Positions 1 to 29,801 of a DNA stretch of 64,000 bases are shown in pieces (position 1 is the first letter of the stretch; the number at the start of each line of letters is the position of its first letter). The notes beneath the pieces were generated by a model. The model ran no database searches. It saw only the letters and a list, made by a program, of their open reading frames with translations, and was not told where the DNA came from. The stretch is taken from the NCBI RefSeq assembly GCF_041296385.1, contig NC_091017.1, positions 50,962,214 to 51,026,213 of the forward strand, in the 5' to 3' direction. The DNA comes from Aphelocoma coerulescens. Lineage: Eukaryota > Chordata > Aves > Passeriformes > Corvidae. The translations under genes were made by a program, and so were the position numbers.

Positions 1-908
1 TTTCCCATTAATAAACTCTCAGGATCTAGCAATAATTTTTCTCAATAGATGTACATAGTTTGACACTTGCATGACTACAATTTTTCCATTTCTACTATCC
101 CAGTAGTCACGCAGGTCGGTTTCTTTGTGTCTGACATTTTTCTCCTCAGTTTATAGACAGCACTTTCTTACTTGCTGCCAAACCAAAAGATCGATTTCCT
201 GCTTTTTTGTGCCAGGGTCACTGATGAAAATATCAAGTAAAATTAGTACCAAAGCTGATCCTCAAAAAATGCATATGAAGTGTGTTTCCAGACAGGAAGC
301 TCTTCCTATCTCATGATCCATTTCCATAGGCCTTTTAACAGAATCTTTTGAACCTGACAACTTTTTAGCAATTCCATTTTACTCTGTAAAAATTCTCCAT
401 GTGGCTCATTATATAATCCGCTTTATTCAAGTCCAAAGAGACGAGAGCCTGAGCACTGCCTGTCTGCAGAATGTAATTTCCATTACAAGAACAAAAGCAG
501 ACTGAGTTAGGTTGGCTTTAGTCTATCTTAGGTAAATTCAAGGGTTATGGTATTCATGTTAGCTTCATGCCTCTTATTAGTTTTTCACTTGAAAATGTGT
601 TCTACGTACCTAACCTACTACTGAGGTCAGCTTAATTGTCTATACTTGGTGAATTCCTTTTTCTTCCTTCTCGTAAGCAATACTGTGCTTGCTGATCTAT
701 AGCCAGTGTCCCAGATTTTTGAACATCTGATGGCCATGGCTGTCAGTTCTGCCACATTTGGAAACTTAGTCAGCTCAGCCTCCCCTAGCTGAGATTTTCC
801 TATATCTTAAAATAAAATCTGTTCTAAACTTTCATTCCCTTTATACATTCTACCTTTAACCCCAGAGGTCATATCTTTGTCATCCATATTTTTAAGACAA
901 GTGCTGCT

Positions 909-932
909 ATCATCATCATCATCATCATCATC
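909..932. repeat. (ATC)8 microsatellite
   Basis: Eight consecutive ATC units in non-coding flank. Confidence 0.9.
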
Positions 933-1282
933 AAAGTGAGAGAATCTCATTCAGACAAATCTCAAGTGTCATTGAATCTATTGAAAACAAGTAGTCTCTG
1001 ATTGGAGAAAAAAAAACATCAGTCCGTAACATCGGTATGTTAAGACTGAAAACAGTTGTTTTTGGAGATGACCAGAGACTTCCCAGCACCACAGGCAAAC
1101 TAGCATTCTAGCAGGTAAAAAAGGTAACTGGGAAGGAGGAATGGGGACCAGCATCTCCTGGGTTCTGGGCATCATTACCCCAAGTCCAAAATCACCCAGT
1201 AGGAGCGAGGGCTCCTCAGGCCTCTCTTGACAAAGCGGGCAGACACCTCCAAAACTGTAATTGAATCAAAGATGAGGACATA

Positions 1283-1850
1283 GAACCAGAGAATCATTTA
1301 AGTTGGAAAAGACTTTTGAGATCAAGTCCAACTGTTAACCCAGCACTGCCAAGGCCACCACTAAACCACGTCCCTAACTGGCACATCTACATGTCTTTTA
1401 GATCCCTCCAGGGATGGTGACTCCACCACTGCCCGGGGAAGCCTGTTCCAATGCTTAACCACCCTTTCAGTGAAGGTTTTCCTTATAGCCAATTTATACC
1501 TCCTCTCGGGCACCTTGAGGCCATTTTCTCGTCCTATTGCTTGTTTCTTGGAGAAGAGACCAACCCCTCCCCCCAGGGCACTGATCAAGATACAAAACCA
1601 AACTTGTCCCAGTACTGAGCCCTGGGGAACCCCACTAGGGACTGGCTGCCAAGTGGATGTCACTCCATTCACCACCACTCTCTGGGCCCGGCCATGCAGA
1701 CAGTTTTTCACCCAAGGAACAGTGCACCCGTCCAAGCCATGAGCAGCAGTTTTGCCAGAACAATGCTGTGGGAAACAGTGTCAAAGGCTTTACTAAAGAC
1801 TAGGCAGACCAGATCCACAGTCTTTCCCTTATCCACTGGCAATTGCCACA
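1283..1850 (-). mobile_element. CR1 LINE fragment
   Basis: It starts with the CR1 3' signature (AGAATCATTTAAGTTGGAAAA) read in antisense and continues through the 3' UTR into RT text. On the minus strand SGVPQGSVLG is readable, the CR1 reverse-transcriptase motif, with an internal deletion just before 1578. It is truncated and non-functional. Confidence 0.85.
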
Positions 1851-2093
1851 TTGTTATGCTATGAAGCAGAACTCAGATTTCATGTTGAACTGAAGGGAAA
1901 TCCCAACAAGCACTTGACTGTTAATTAGTGATTTATTTAGACAGCTGAAAACTGGTTTTGCGCTGCAGAAGTCATTGCATTAAATACATTTCATAAAAAT
2001 GCTAAAATTCTTGTCTTTGCCAAAAGAAAAAATCTTAAATAAATCTTGTTTATTTAAAATTATTTTTGTTTTGGAAAGACTAGTCTTTGGGAT

Positions 2094-2310
2094 GAACTCT
2101 AGTACCTTCAGCTGCTCCTCATAGGACTTATGTTCCAGGCCCTTCACCAGCTCTGCTGTCCTTCTCTGGACTTGCTCCAACACCTCAATGTCCTTCTTGT
2201 ACTGAGGGGCCCAGAACTGGACATAGGACTTGAGGTGTGGCCTTACCAGTGCCGAGTACAGGGGGAAAGTCCCTGCCCTCGTCCTACTGGCCACATTACT
2301 GCTGACAGTC
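2094..2310 (-). mobile_element. CR1 LINE fragment
   Basis: An antisense CR1 3' region: CAGCTGCTCCTCATAGGAC and GGGGCCCAGAACTGGACA are typical CR1 3' UTR text. It is probably part of the same or a neighbouring insertion as the copy at 1283. Confidence 0.8.
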
Positions 2311-5300
2311 TAGCCCTGTTCAGCTCATCTTAACTAACTTTTGAGACCAAGCTGCAAATGCAGCTTTGTGACCACTCGTAACTAAAAAAAATTACTCAAA
2401 ACCAACTTCTGCCCACCACTGCATTGCACAAACAAGGATTAGTGTCTGTTTTACTGCAGTGATGCTGAGTACTTTTCCATTTAAAAATATCTCTGCCAGA
2501 ACTATCTCATCAAAGCCCCAAAAGTCTACTAAACAACAAAGAATAACTAAAACAAAAGAAACCCAAGTTGGTTCTGAGCATTACTTCTTATCCAGGGTTG
2601 AAGGAACTCAGATATAATCAGCTAAGGTTCAAAAACCATTCCAGAATTTTAAATATGGCTTGATATTTCCTTTTTTGGTTGGGTTTTCTTTTCCTCTAGA
2701 AGAAAAGATATTTAAGAGTTTCTTGGTAGAATGAATAGTTTTCAGGAATATTATGCTTTTCTTTTTTTAAGTATGACTCTTATTTGCCTAATCTAATCTT
2801 TCTCCAATTCATTTTATTTTGCCTTTGCTAAAGATATCTTTGCAAAAGTTACAATAGCTGGGTAACTGGCATATCCTTTTAAGAAAAAGAGGAGATACAG
2901 CCAGAAAGCCATTACTTCTCTTAGAATACAACTACATCCTTTGAGTTGACTACTTTTTCTTGGGATAGATGCCAAGGACCCGTAAAAACAGGGCTTGGCT
3001 CCAGATTTCCAGTATGTAGGTATTAATTTTTAGGTCCACTGCCTGTTCCCTTAGCCTGAGTTGGTCTTGCTTTACTTTGTTTATACTGCTGTTGATTTCT
3101 GAAGACCTAAATCAGAATCAGAATTATTGTGCTTAATTTACCTATAGTGGGGTCAAATACAACCTAAACCACTGTTTTATTGTCATCTCATGTCCAATTG
3201 GGTTATACATTATACTCATACAAGGAATTGCTTGGAAAAACATCCAATCAATACCTTAAAAAGCATAAGAAAGGAATTACTTCTAGCTCACTGTACTGAA
3301 GGCACAGTGCTTTGCAGGTACCTTTCTGAATGAGAACAACCAACTTCCATTAACCAGCAGTGCAATATTGCTCTACAGCAGAAAAGGAAACGACAGTCCC
3401 TGAAGTCTTTCCTAGAATGGCCCACATGAACTGTGCAATGGCAAAGCTTTGTTATTTTAAAATATCATTTATCTGACCCTACAAGCGGGAGAAAAAAAAA
3501 AAATTTTGAGCGTGCTATTTTAATGGAGTGGTGGTGGAGCCGTGTGTTATCTAATCTTGAAAATGTCTTTTTTTCCTCTCTTACATAACTATCACATCCT
3601 GATGGTAACAGAGTGAAAAACTTGAAAATTCAGGGTATTTTTCTTGTTTAGTTAAATACGCCAAAGGTGAAATAATACGCCAAAACCAAAGCTCACAGAA
3701 TCAACAGTAGTTCAAAGATACAAGAATGTCAACACTGGGTAATACCAAGGTCCAACTAGGCTCAGGACTATTTCCAAGAAGGATAAAAAATAATGTCTAG
3801 AGAATAAGGACGAGGTGAATATATAGTCTAGATTTCTTGCAAATAATCTCCCAGATTCCAGACATTTCTACAACTGGTGGGAGCAATATAAAATGTCAGG
3901 CTCCCTACCCATCTATTCATCCATCCTACTCCAAATCCCTTCTTTCACTGTTTCAGTTTTGAAGAGAAAAATGATGGGAAAAACCTCAACTCTTCTGCTC
4001 CAAGACCCTAAGGCTGGCAAAGCCATGAGTATTTTGTTCCTTTACACTGGAAATTATGAAAAATGGCTGATTGCATTGATTGCACTCATGACTGCTTGAA
4101 TTAGTATAAACATTAATGTATGAACTTTTATAGGAATCATTGGAAGTGGGAATGGTGGAAACAAGTTTTCATATCTACTGTTTCAAATTGTTCCATCAGA
4201 GGACAGCCTTACTATCCTAATTCCAATCCCACAAGCCCCTGGGCTTTGTCATGTTTTATTTTATTTCTGTATTTCCATGAGTAATCTAATCTGAAGTGCA
4301 AAATAAACTACTGCTCTCTTTAACAGTACTTCTTTCAAAGTTTTACTTGTGTCCAAATTGGCTAAGTCCAATACTTTGTGAGGGGTCAGCTCATGCTTGA
4401 CATGACCACACCAGAATCCATAATCCATTAAAACCATTCATAATAAACCAAAGCAATTTACAACATCCCATGACGAATCAAGCTCACACTACAGATTTTA
4501 CTTTGATCCTTAAGACTGTCATTTCTTAGCTCACTCAATTTTTAATTAATTACTGTAAGAGACTATCTTTCCTATCCATGTTTAAAATATACCCATGGTC
4601 CCATCACACTTCAATTACCATAACATCTTTTTTCTTTGACTTTAAGAACTTGAAAGACACTGTGGAGGCAAAGGATGCAGCTTGGAGTTGCTGAGTTCAC
4701 AGAAAACACCTGGACATAAATCCAGATGTAGTGGTTCTTTCCAGTCACGCCATCTTTGCCCATAGCTCTCTCAACAACCCTTAGCATCACACTCCAGCCT
4801 GCCATACACAGAATACGGCTGAGAATAAATATAGCTTTGTTCCCTTCGTAAGGCCATTTATTAATCTTCCTGATGTGCAAGCTTTGCTTGGAAGGTTTTA
4901 AAGGTACTGCTACATTTATCTGAAACGTCTAGATTTACGATAGCCTTCTAACATAAGGGAAAAAAAAAAAAGGCATTGTAACAATGACAAATACATAGCA
5001 CTTATGCAATAGGCTTCAAGCTTTCATTAGAGGCTGGCATACACCTGGAAAGCCTAAGCATGTCTCCACTGTGACTACTTTAGGCAAAACAGATCAGGTG
5101 CTTGCCCGCAGAGCTCGCCTGTGTTCCAGAGCGGCGGGGAGCGCGGCTCGCTGCCCGCTGGGCTGTGACGGCACGGCGGGCGCGCAGCGAGCGCGTCCGA
5201 CCCGTCCTGCGACGGCTGGGAGCACTCGGGAAGAGAAGGGGGGAAACAAACCCTAAGGACAAAGAGCTTTTCCTTAACCTTGTAACTTTTATCTTATCGT

Positions 5301-5720
5301 GTCCTCCGTTAAAAGATTAATACAGAAGGAAAAGGGGCCAGCCGAAGCGGCCCAAGACAAGTGCGGGTAGCAGCCGCAAGGGAAGGCGGCAGGCACCCGT
5401 CGAGTGGCGCCTCCGGGGCCACGGCAGCTACAGATCCCCGTTCCCCGCTGGAGAACCCTCTCCCCGCGCCGGCGGCTCTATCCCTCTATCTCTGCCTCCC
5501 CACCAGCCCTGCTAACGCCCGACCCTCACCACGGCAGCCGCTCCCAGGAGTCAACCCGGAGCCCGTAGGGCTGTCCCTCTTCCCCGACCAGCCACCCCCG
5601 GCCCGGCCGGGGCGCTTCCCCGTCCCCAGCGCCGGGCGGGCTGCGGGGGGTGCCGGGGGACCGACGCCCCTCTGGACGGGCGTTCCCGCACGGGCCCGCC
5701 CCGCCCCGCCCCATGCCCCC

Positions 5721-5728
5721 CACGTGAC
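5721..5728. promoter_or_regulatory. E-box CACGTGAC in the LONRF1 promoter
   Basis: A palindromic CACGTG followed by AC, 146 bases upstream of the LONRF1 ATG. The motif suits bHLH-ZIP factors such as USF, MYC/MAX or TFEB; which of them binds is unknown. Confidence 0.45.
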
Positions 5729-5873
5729 GCCGCGCCGTTGGCGGCGCGAGCGTGGAGCGGTGTTTTGTAACCTCCCCCCGCCTCCTCCCGCCCCCCGCCC
5801 GCGCCAAGCCCGGAGCCGATCCCGGCGTCCGGAGCGGGAGCGCCACACCCCCTTCGCCGCAGCCGCGCAGCCG

Positions 5874-21974
<16,101 letters not shown>

Positions 21975-23060
21975 CTAACCGCCTGGGTCTTCCTGAAAAG
22001 TTACTCTGTTCTGGTTGTAGTAGCAGCTGGAATTTTTGCTGCCTTTGCACATCTAGCACTGGTTTGAGAAGTGTAATGGAACTGTTTTTTCTCTCCACCC
22101 TCCTGGCTTCCTGAACCACATGGTTCATTGAATGCACACTTTCTTCAACTACGAGAGAAGACCACTGACAGTTGCACAAAGTCAATCCAGCTAGATATGT
22201 TTTTCACGTTATCTACATTAAAATTTGCACTATGTAGAAAAGAACCTTTTTGAGACTTGATCATTTTAGCAGTTGACTTTTCTAAGCTGTGGAAGTGCAG
22301 GACCTTAAGGCTGACAGTCCAAGTTTACAACATTGAGGAGGTAATAAAGGTTTTACATATATTTGCCTCATACAACTGTTCTTTTGCTGTTTGCACAAAT
22401 ATTTGAAATATAGTATTGAATGTCACAGTTGGATGCTACTACTCTTGTTTAACTATCTTGACCATGAATATGGCACAGATTTTTTTAAGTTACCTTGTAA
22501 ATGTATGCATCACAAAACAGGTGACATGAACTGTATGCTGAACTGAGAGCCGACTTTAAGGAACAAATGCAGAAAAAAAAGGTACTTCTGTCTAAAACTG
22601 CTTAAACTGTGAATATGGTTTACATACCAAGGCCTGTACATGTTAGAGGAAACTGAAATCTAAATGCTAGTACCAGTTACATTTCTACTGGGCTTTTCAG
22701 GCTATTCTTCCAGAGCACACACTTAGTTTGTAGAGCTTAGAAGAAGAAATCTTACAGTGTGCGTGCGCGTGTCTGTTGGGGATTGTGCATCCAGGATTCA
22801 AAAGCTTAAAGTTTTATTTGACCCTTTTAAGTTGGTGCAAATGTGAGTTCTATGCCTTATTCATATCAATAGTAGAGCACACTGCAGTGGCAGGGTTAGC
22901 ATCATGCTGCCAATAGGTACTTTTTGTAATTAAAGGTTTGCATATTTGTGAATATGTCTGATACTGGCTTTCTTGTATGTAAATCATTTGTAAAATATTT
23001 CTTAAATCTTGCTTTTGCTAATATATTTAATTTTCAATAAAAGCTTAAAGTTTGTAATAT
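21975..23060 (+). other. LONRF1: LONRF1 3' UTR with poly(A) signal
   Basis: This AT-rich stretch runs from the stop codon to a canonical AATAAA at 23036-23041, followed by a TTTGTAATATTTTT stretch. Other AATAAA hexamers occur near 22340, 23502 and 23541-23555, so the true end is uncertain. No coding sequence is seen. Confidence 0.6.
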
Positions 23061-26000
23061 TTTTAACTTTGTCAGAAACTAAAAATCACTTTCCTTTTCT
23101 GTGTACTTCTATTTTGGGATCCTAAGTAAACCAGAAGCTGCTGTTTAACCTACATTAAGGTTGTGAGCACTTCATGATGTAACTGTTATGTACATAATCT
23201 GCTTCTGATTGTAGTACCTGTCCCAGACTGATCGTTGGTCACACAAGTTTTTTCCTGGTGTCCTGCTTTTCTTTCTCCTTAGTTTAAATCAGGTATGAAG
23301 TTTGCATTTTGCAAAACTTAGAAGTTGTAGGAAACTGTGCTTGCAGAGCAGTGAGGTATTTCACTGACTTGCTAGTCAGATGCTCTGGCCTCGTTCTCTT
23401 CTGGAGTTCAAGGCTGGAGATATTACAGGCAGCCTGAAATCTGCTGGATCATCTTGTAATGTCAGTTTCTATCTAGGGTAAATTTCCCCTTTAGGGGATG
23501 AATAAAGTCCTGGATGAATATTTGGAAAGCTTTATTTGCATAATAAAAGAATAAAGGGAATCCTCTATTTTTCTACTTCCGTATGCTATAACCGTAGAAA
23601 TGTAATCTTTGTATCACCATGATCTTCTTAAGAATGGAGGTGGCAGGATATTTTTAACTTAGCAGTTAAAAGTCCCTATAGCCAGGCTTGAAATACCCAA
23701 ATAAACTAGTGGTAATTTTTTTTTTTTTTCTTCTTACCAAGAGCTTGAGTTTGAAATTGAGTATTCTCTATTCTGCTGAAAGATGTGGCTTTTAAGTGTC
23801 TTTATATGCTCCCATGACTTTTTAATACAGTAAAACCACAAATATCAATTGGGTTGCACTGTCCTGTCCTTAAAGGAATTTTACTTCTGGAATGTATAAA
23901 CTTTGTAAGGCAAAACTTTATTGAAAAAAACAACAACAATATGAAAAGCAAAGTTACTGTGTTTAACAAATGCTGCATTAAGGTTGATTATAAGTACTAC
24001 TCTTCAGTAACCATTCCACAGATGTGATTATTCTAGGTGCTCTTGGGAATGATAGAAAACGGAGATTGGGGATGAAAGATTTTTAAGAGGTTTCTCATAT
24101 TGGAATTTTTTTTAGTGAGTATTTTGTGTACCAGATTTTGTTGCTTTGTGCAGTTACAGTGGGGCAGAACAACAAACTCAACTGAAAGTTTGCAAAGCCC
24201 TTTCAGTAAATAGATTGGAGAGAGTACCATGCTGCACTTTGTAGATTGTATTTTGAATTTGGGGAGTACTTTCTTATTCTTACAGTTATTTTTTAAATTT
24301 TCTTCCCCTCCCCTTCCCCATCACACAGCACGGCTTCTTTAGCTATCAAGCAATTGGCCAAGGACAAAGTTCAATCACCTTACATTATTACAGTAAGGTT
24401 CAAAATCAATGTAATTAAGCCTGATTGAAATGCAAGGGATCTAGATGAGTGAAAGGGAAAAGAGGACTTCCTTTTTAGGCACTCAGTTCTTTTGTAGGCA
24501 CTCACTTCCTCTGTAGGCAAGGTACACCACCATTAATGATTAGTCTTGCCTGATGATGAGCAACAGTTAACAAAATAGTCAACCTTTCATTTTCTGTCAG
24601 ATTTAAGGGAGTCTCCTTTGCTGGGCAGCATTCCTGGACCAGCCAACAAGAGCTACTCTCAAGTGTTGTTGGGGCACCTTATGTATGATATTGTGCCTTC
24701 TTTGTTCAGTCATAAGATTGACAAGTTGATGTAGAAATCTTCTTTATGTAAGCATGAGAACAAAACTAGATGTGTCTCAAAGGATTAGTGATCCATAAAT
24801 AGCTATACAGTGAATCAGATGTGCGTGTATGTTAATATGAGAGAGCTCATAAACTTCCAACATGGTGGGGTAGAGTCACCATACTCAGAAATATCTGCCT
24901 GGAAGTGATGTGTATTTTTCAAACCTTTCTGGCAAGGACCTCTTCCCAGTTTTGTTAAATTATGGCCAGAGATCTCACTGAAATTCTTAATTTATGATTA
25001 ACATTCACCTCTAGCCTTTTACTCCTACCAAACATCATTTCTTGTAACAGCTTGCTGCCCTGGATGAGCACTGATGAACGTTAGGTTTAGAAACTTCAGA
25101 TTTCTCGGTATGAAATGGCAACTTCATGTTTCTCCATCTAACTTGATTTTTCTTCTGGCAATTGGCAAATATTTGTCACATTCATTCTAGTAAATCGTTT
25201 CTGTGTGGGCCTTTTACTGGCCCTAAGTTTCTTTAAGGAAAATGTGCAAAGATGACTGTAAGATATGTTGATGGGAGAGAAACTTGAAGTGATGTTAGAA
25301 CATTCATAGAAGGATGTTTGTTCTGGACCCCATGAAAGATGAGGCCAGATTGAAACATTGCTAAATGCTTTACAAAACTTGTATCATCTTTTTGGTTTTT
25401 TAAGTGATCTAACCCATTCCCTTGAGCTCTGCATCAGTACGTGTGGGGTGGGCTAAATATCTGCTAGATACTCAAATTGTGCTTTAGGCTCACTTGCCTT
25501 AATGACAAATGAGACAGGGTAGAGTTACCTGGCACAGCTGAGTCCTGGAAAACAGCACGGAGGAGCCCCACAGTACCAGGCTCTGCTCACTTGACATTGA
25601 GGCAGGGACAGTTCCCAGAATGGTTGTCTTTTGAGTACTCTGAGGAGGAGTAGACAAACCATATCTGCCTGGCCTGCACCTCACCAAGGCTGAGATGTTT
25701 TTTCAATACTGACTTTGACTGTAAAAACCTGGATATCACAACTGGATTCATAATGGGAAGAAGGTTTTCCAGAAACTACTTCTGTTTAAGGAAGATAATA
25801 TCCTTGGTATCATGCTGAAATCTGTCTATTATCCTTTCATTTATGTGCTTTTCTACAATTAAAATAGCCAAAAAACCTAAAGCTGTGAAGGTTAATAATA
25901 GGATTTAAGATATTCTAAGGCCTTTACCAAAACAAAACAGAGTCCACTGAGTCTTGATTTTTGTGAAGTTAGGCTTTCCTCTACGCTCATGACTGCAACT

Positions 26001-29000
26001 GCTTTTACGAGCAAAGCCCAATAGCAGGATTACAGTGTGGATAAAAAAAAATAATTGCACTCTTGATAGTTAAATTGGAGTTAGAAATGCCTATGAGGAT
26101 GTGACAGGCTCTCTAGGACAAAATGTTTTGAGTGTTAAAAAGAAAGCAGTTGGTAAAGAAGTCTACAATTACATTGAGGGGTTTGGTTTTGTTTGGTAAG
26201 TAAGTTGGAAAGATGTCCTATATTGGAAACAACTTTTAAAGCATTCTGAATATGGACCTGTACTAGCTATGAAAGTGGCCATTTAGTAGATGTTTAGTGT
26301 TAGAAAAGGGAAGTGATGGAACGGGAAACTGGAGGCTGTGCTATATTTAGACAAATACAGTCACTTTCCAATCCAAACAAATTCTCTGGAGCTTGGCATC
26401 TTAATTATATTATCTATTTGAGTGTGTTTTGGTTCCTTGTGTTCAAGAGCTTTCTGGTCTGTCAGCTCAGAATGTTTTTATCAGCATAAAGAGCTATAGG
26501 AGGGGCTTGGCAAAGTGGGCTACTAGCTTCTCCCTGACAGTGCTGTAAGGGGAGGGGCAATGTTTCTTTCTTTCCTTGGTTTTTTCCTTCTTCTTCATGT
26601 TTCCCTTCTTGCATCAGACCTCACTCGGTTATGACTGAGGGTTCCTTGCGGGGGCCACAGCCAATCCTCTTTCCCTGCCAGTGTATCAGACCCGTTCTCC
26701 AGATGCTTCAGCTGCCTGCTGGATGAAGTCGTGGAGTCTGAGAAGCACCAAGTGAACGACAGCCCATTCTTTTCTGTGAAAAGCTGTCGTTGAAAAAGAC
26801 TTGAACTTAATGCTTGATATTCACAAGCATCTGTTGAGCTTCTGGCAGCTTGTTTGCTGTACTATTTTTCTGTGAAGATATCCTCCTACTGGTGATGACA
26901 TCTGTCATCAGGAGGGGAGAGAGAGAGAAAAACTGTTACAGTTCATTCTTTTACCAACTTCTGTGCAAATACATCTTCATTCCTTCCTAAAGAAGTTTTG
27001 AATTTTACCTCCTACAGGGAACAACAAATCTGTCTAAGATCTCCTTTGCACTCGGGGAATACTCTTCAGTAAGTAAATCCTGTGGAAAGTTCCCCACTGT
27101 AGCTGAACTGACATTTCATAGTCATCATATTCATACAGAATAAAGATAACAGGACTTGTCTGAGGCCTGCTATGAGACTGCCAACGCAGAAACCCAAAGC
27201 TCTAGAGGCAAGCTCTGTTGCAGTTATTTAAGGAAACAAACTGAGACACTGTGGGGGGAAAAGGGGAGATCAAGATCTTGCCTTCCCACAGATCTCTGCA
27301 TGCCTGTGGTGGTCAAAGCACTCTTCCAAGAACTGAGGGAAAGGTGAGGTTTTTTCTTTTTTCTTCCAGTAGAAAGGGGATCAAATTGCTTATAACGAGG
27401 GTGGCTGTTTTAACATGCAGAGTGCATGTTAGGTTTTGTGTGGATAGAGGTGCTTCAGGGTTCCAACTGGAACACTTAACTTTGTGTTTCCTGATAAGGC
27501 TGATTGGTAAGAGGCTGTTTTGCCCTGTAAGATCTAAAATGCTTCTGCAGAAGTGCAACAGCAGATGCTGAAGTGGCTTCAGGTCCCCTCTCACCGAGGA
27601 AGCCATTGCACAGCAGCAGTGAGAAGCTTTGAATGCACACATTTAGATCACAAATGGAACAGGGATTTGGGAACTAGGACTGCAATACAATTCTAGAGGC
27701 ATTTAAGCTCTGCAGGAAATTCTGAGTTTGTGTTGGGGGTTTTCTTCTTGTTTTGGTTTTTTTTTGTTGTTTTTTTTTTTAATTAACCCTTGATGAAACT
27801 TTTATTACTTTCTCCTCTAGTACATACTTTGAAACAAGCTTTGAGTGTTCCAACAACATTTATACTTTATTTTTGCCTGAGGCCAGAAACTGATCGTTTT
27901 CATGTGTAAGCTTTTGGAAGTTTTGAACAGGAAGTGTCATCTGAACATGCATAGGCTATGCCAACTGCAACACAATCCAAATACAGTGCAACTGGAACCT
28001 CTGATTTGATTTTAAAACATGGCTCAGAATTTCCATCACTGTTTCACAATTAAGTTGCAGTGCTAAAGAAATCACTGAGCCTGTAAAAAAAGGTCCAAAT
28101 GCCCACCCCAGTGAAGGAACAATCATGATTTTACTTTGGGTATGAATCACGTTAAAAAGGGACTGCCTTAACGTCATCCCCAAGAAGTCTTAACTCGCAT
28201 CCTCTCCTAGGCCTTCAATTCACTTTCACAGCTCCCCACAGGCAGCAGATATTAAAACCATACCTTCAGTGTTCTGGATAGATGCTTTAATCTTTGAGTT
28301 GTGGATGGAGAGCAAACCTGTGGGAGCCATGACTGATTTTTCCCTCATTTTACAAAATGGGGTTTTTTGGGGGTTGGCATTTTGTGGAAATGAAATGATG
28401 TTAGCGAGGCTGAGCATCAGGTGCCACTCACCTGTACCTGAAGCATGTAAAAGAAGTTCTGCCCATAGCACTTCCCTCTGCTAAGTCTGAACAGTTCTTT
28501 GCTGATATCTTTAAAGAACATACACTGTTAAGCAGGTAACTGCTAACTAGGATATGATCTAATTCAGAGTCCTAGGTTCCACAGCAGGTGCTTAAAAGAC
28601 TTTCACTACAGGTATTCCAACTCAATTTACCAAATACAAATAAACTTCATTAACTGCTTTATGTAATAGTTTCTGTGAAGATAAAATCACTTTCTTATTT
28701 AAGAATTTGTTAGGATTGTTTTTAAAATTGGACCAAAATAGCACAAGTGGTACTGGAGCAATTTTTAGTCTATTGCATCAATGTAATAGTTGGAGTGATG
28801 AAGCAAGGGGAAGTATTTTCATTTCACATTAAAAGCTTTGTGAAGAAGTTTCAGCTAAACTAAACAGCTGACCTTTAGGGCAGCTGGCCTTTAGGGCAGC
28901 TACAGAAAGTCCTTGCAGATATGACAGACTTATGCAGGTTTTGTCTGGTAATCACAGCAACACACTGTTAATGTCAGCTGCTGTGTCTTAGTGCTTCTTT

Positions 29001-29800
29001 GCAAGGCAACTCCTCAAGCAAGGATTTGCATCTGAGAGTTCAATACAGACTGCACAAAAATGCCCCAAACAACCCACCCCATCCAAAAGCTGAAGAATGA
29101 CCATCTCTATGGCAACTAAACCATTTAACATGCTAATGCCCAATGTAAATTGGCATAATTTTACAAATGAAGTTAGTATAATCAAGGTGACAGTAATTTG
29201 AGAAAAGTAACTAGAGACCAAACAGTATTTCAGGTGTTAATGCTCAAATCATCATCTATTAATCATTTTTATTGCATAGGGCAAGACTACAGACAGCACA
29301 GCACCAGTGTAGTTGTCTATCTCAGCATGGTGCTAGGGTGGCCAGGTGACTAGTAAGCTTGTTAGGTTGATTACCCATCAGAGCCAACACCCAGTGTAGT
29401 GCTGGGTAGGGCCGAATAGGAAATGACACCTTCACCTGGTTGTGTAACTTCACCCTCAGGTTGTGTATTTTGCATCTGCGTGAGCAGACTGCTGCCACCA
29501 GGAGGAAGAAATGCTGCAATCGCCTTTGCAATTGTTGGCTCTGGTGCTTGTCTGATTACAAGATGATCCAATTCACTCACCCAAGCCAACAAAAGAGCAA
29601 GGACTCTTCCCCCATTAATTCTTCTGCTAGTTGAAGTTAACATCACTGTCTTATCAGGAGAGGTGGCTGACGGCATGCTTTCAGATGTGCCTCAGCAAGT
29701 GTGCAGGCATGTACTAACTCAGTAAATAGTTTGCTTGCTAAAAAAATCCCCCAGTCTTGAGGATCTTTACTTCGAAGTCAGTGCTTCCTCAGATACAGTA
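23061..29800. other. Intergenic sequence between LONRF1 and PAICS
   Basis: AT-rich, with no gene or convincing splice-linked coding sequence on either strand. Homopolymer patches occur around 23718-23729 and 27756-27780. Nothing else was recognised. Confidence 0.5.
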
Positions 29801-29801
29801 T

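Larger units (their letters stand above)
1..5100. other. Upstream flank of LONRF1
   Basis: AT-rich sequence with no supported gene on either strand. It contains an (ATC)8 microsatellite at about 909-932 and two CR1 fragments. Short open frames here have no family resemblance or splice context. Confidence 0.55.

Noticed and set aside
1470..1742. 90-residue plus-strand frame near 1.5 kb
   Set aside because: Antisense reading of a CR1 fragment whose minus strand shows RT motifs.
29371..29676. 101-residue minus-strand frame near 29.5 kb
   Set aside because: No domain, no conserved-looking motif and no splice partners; treated as chance.
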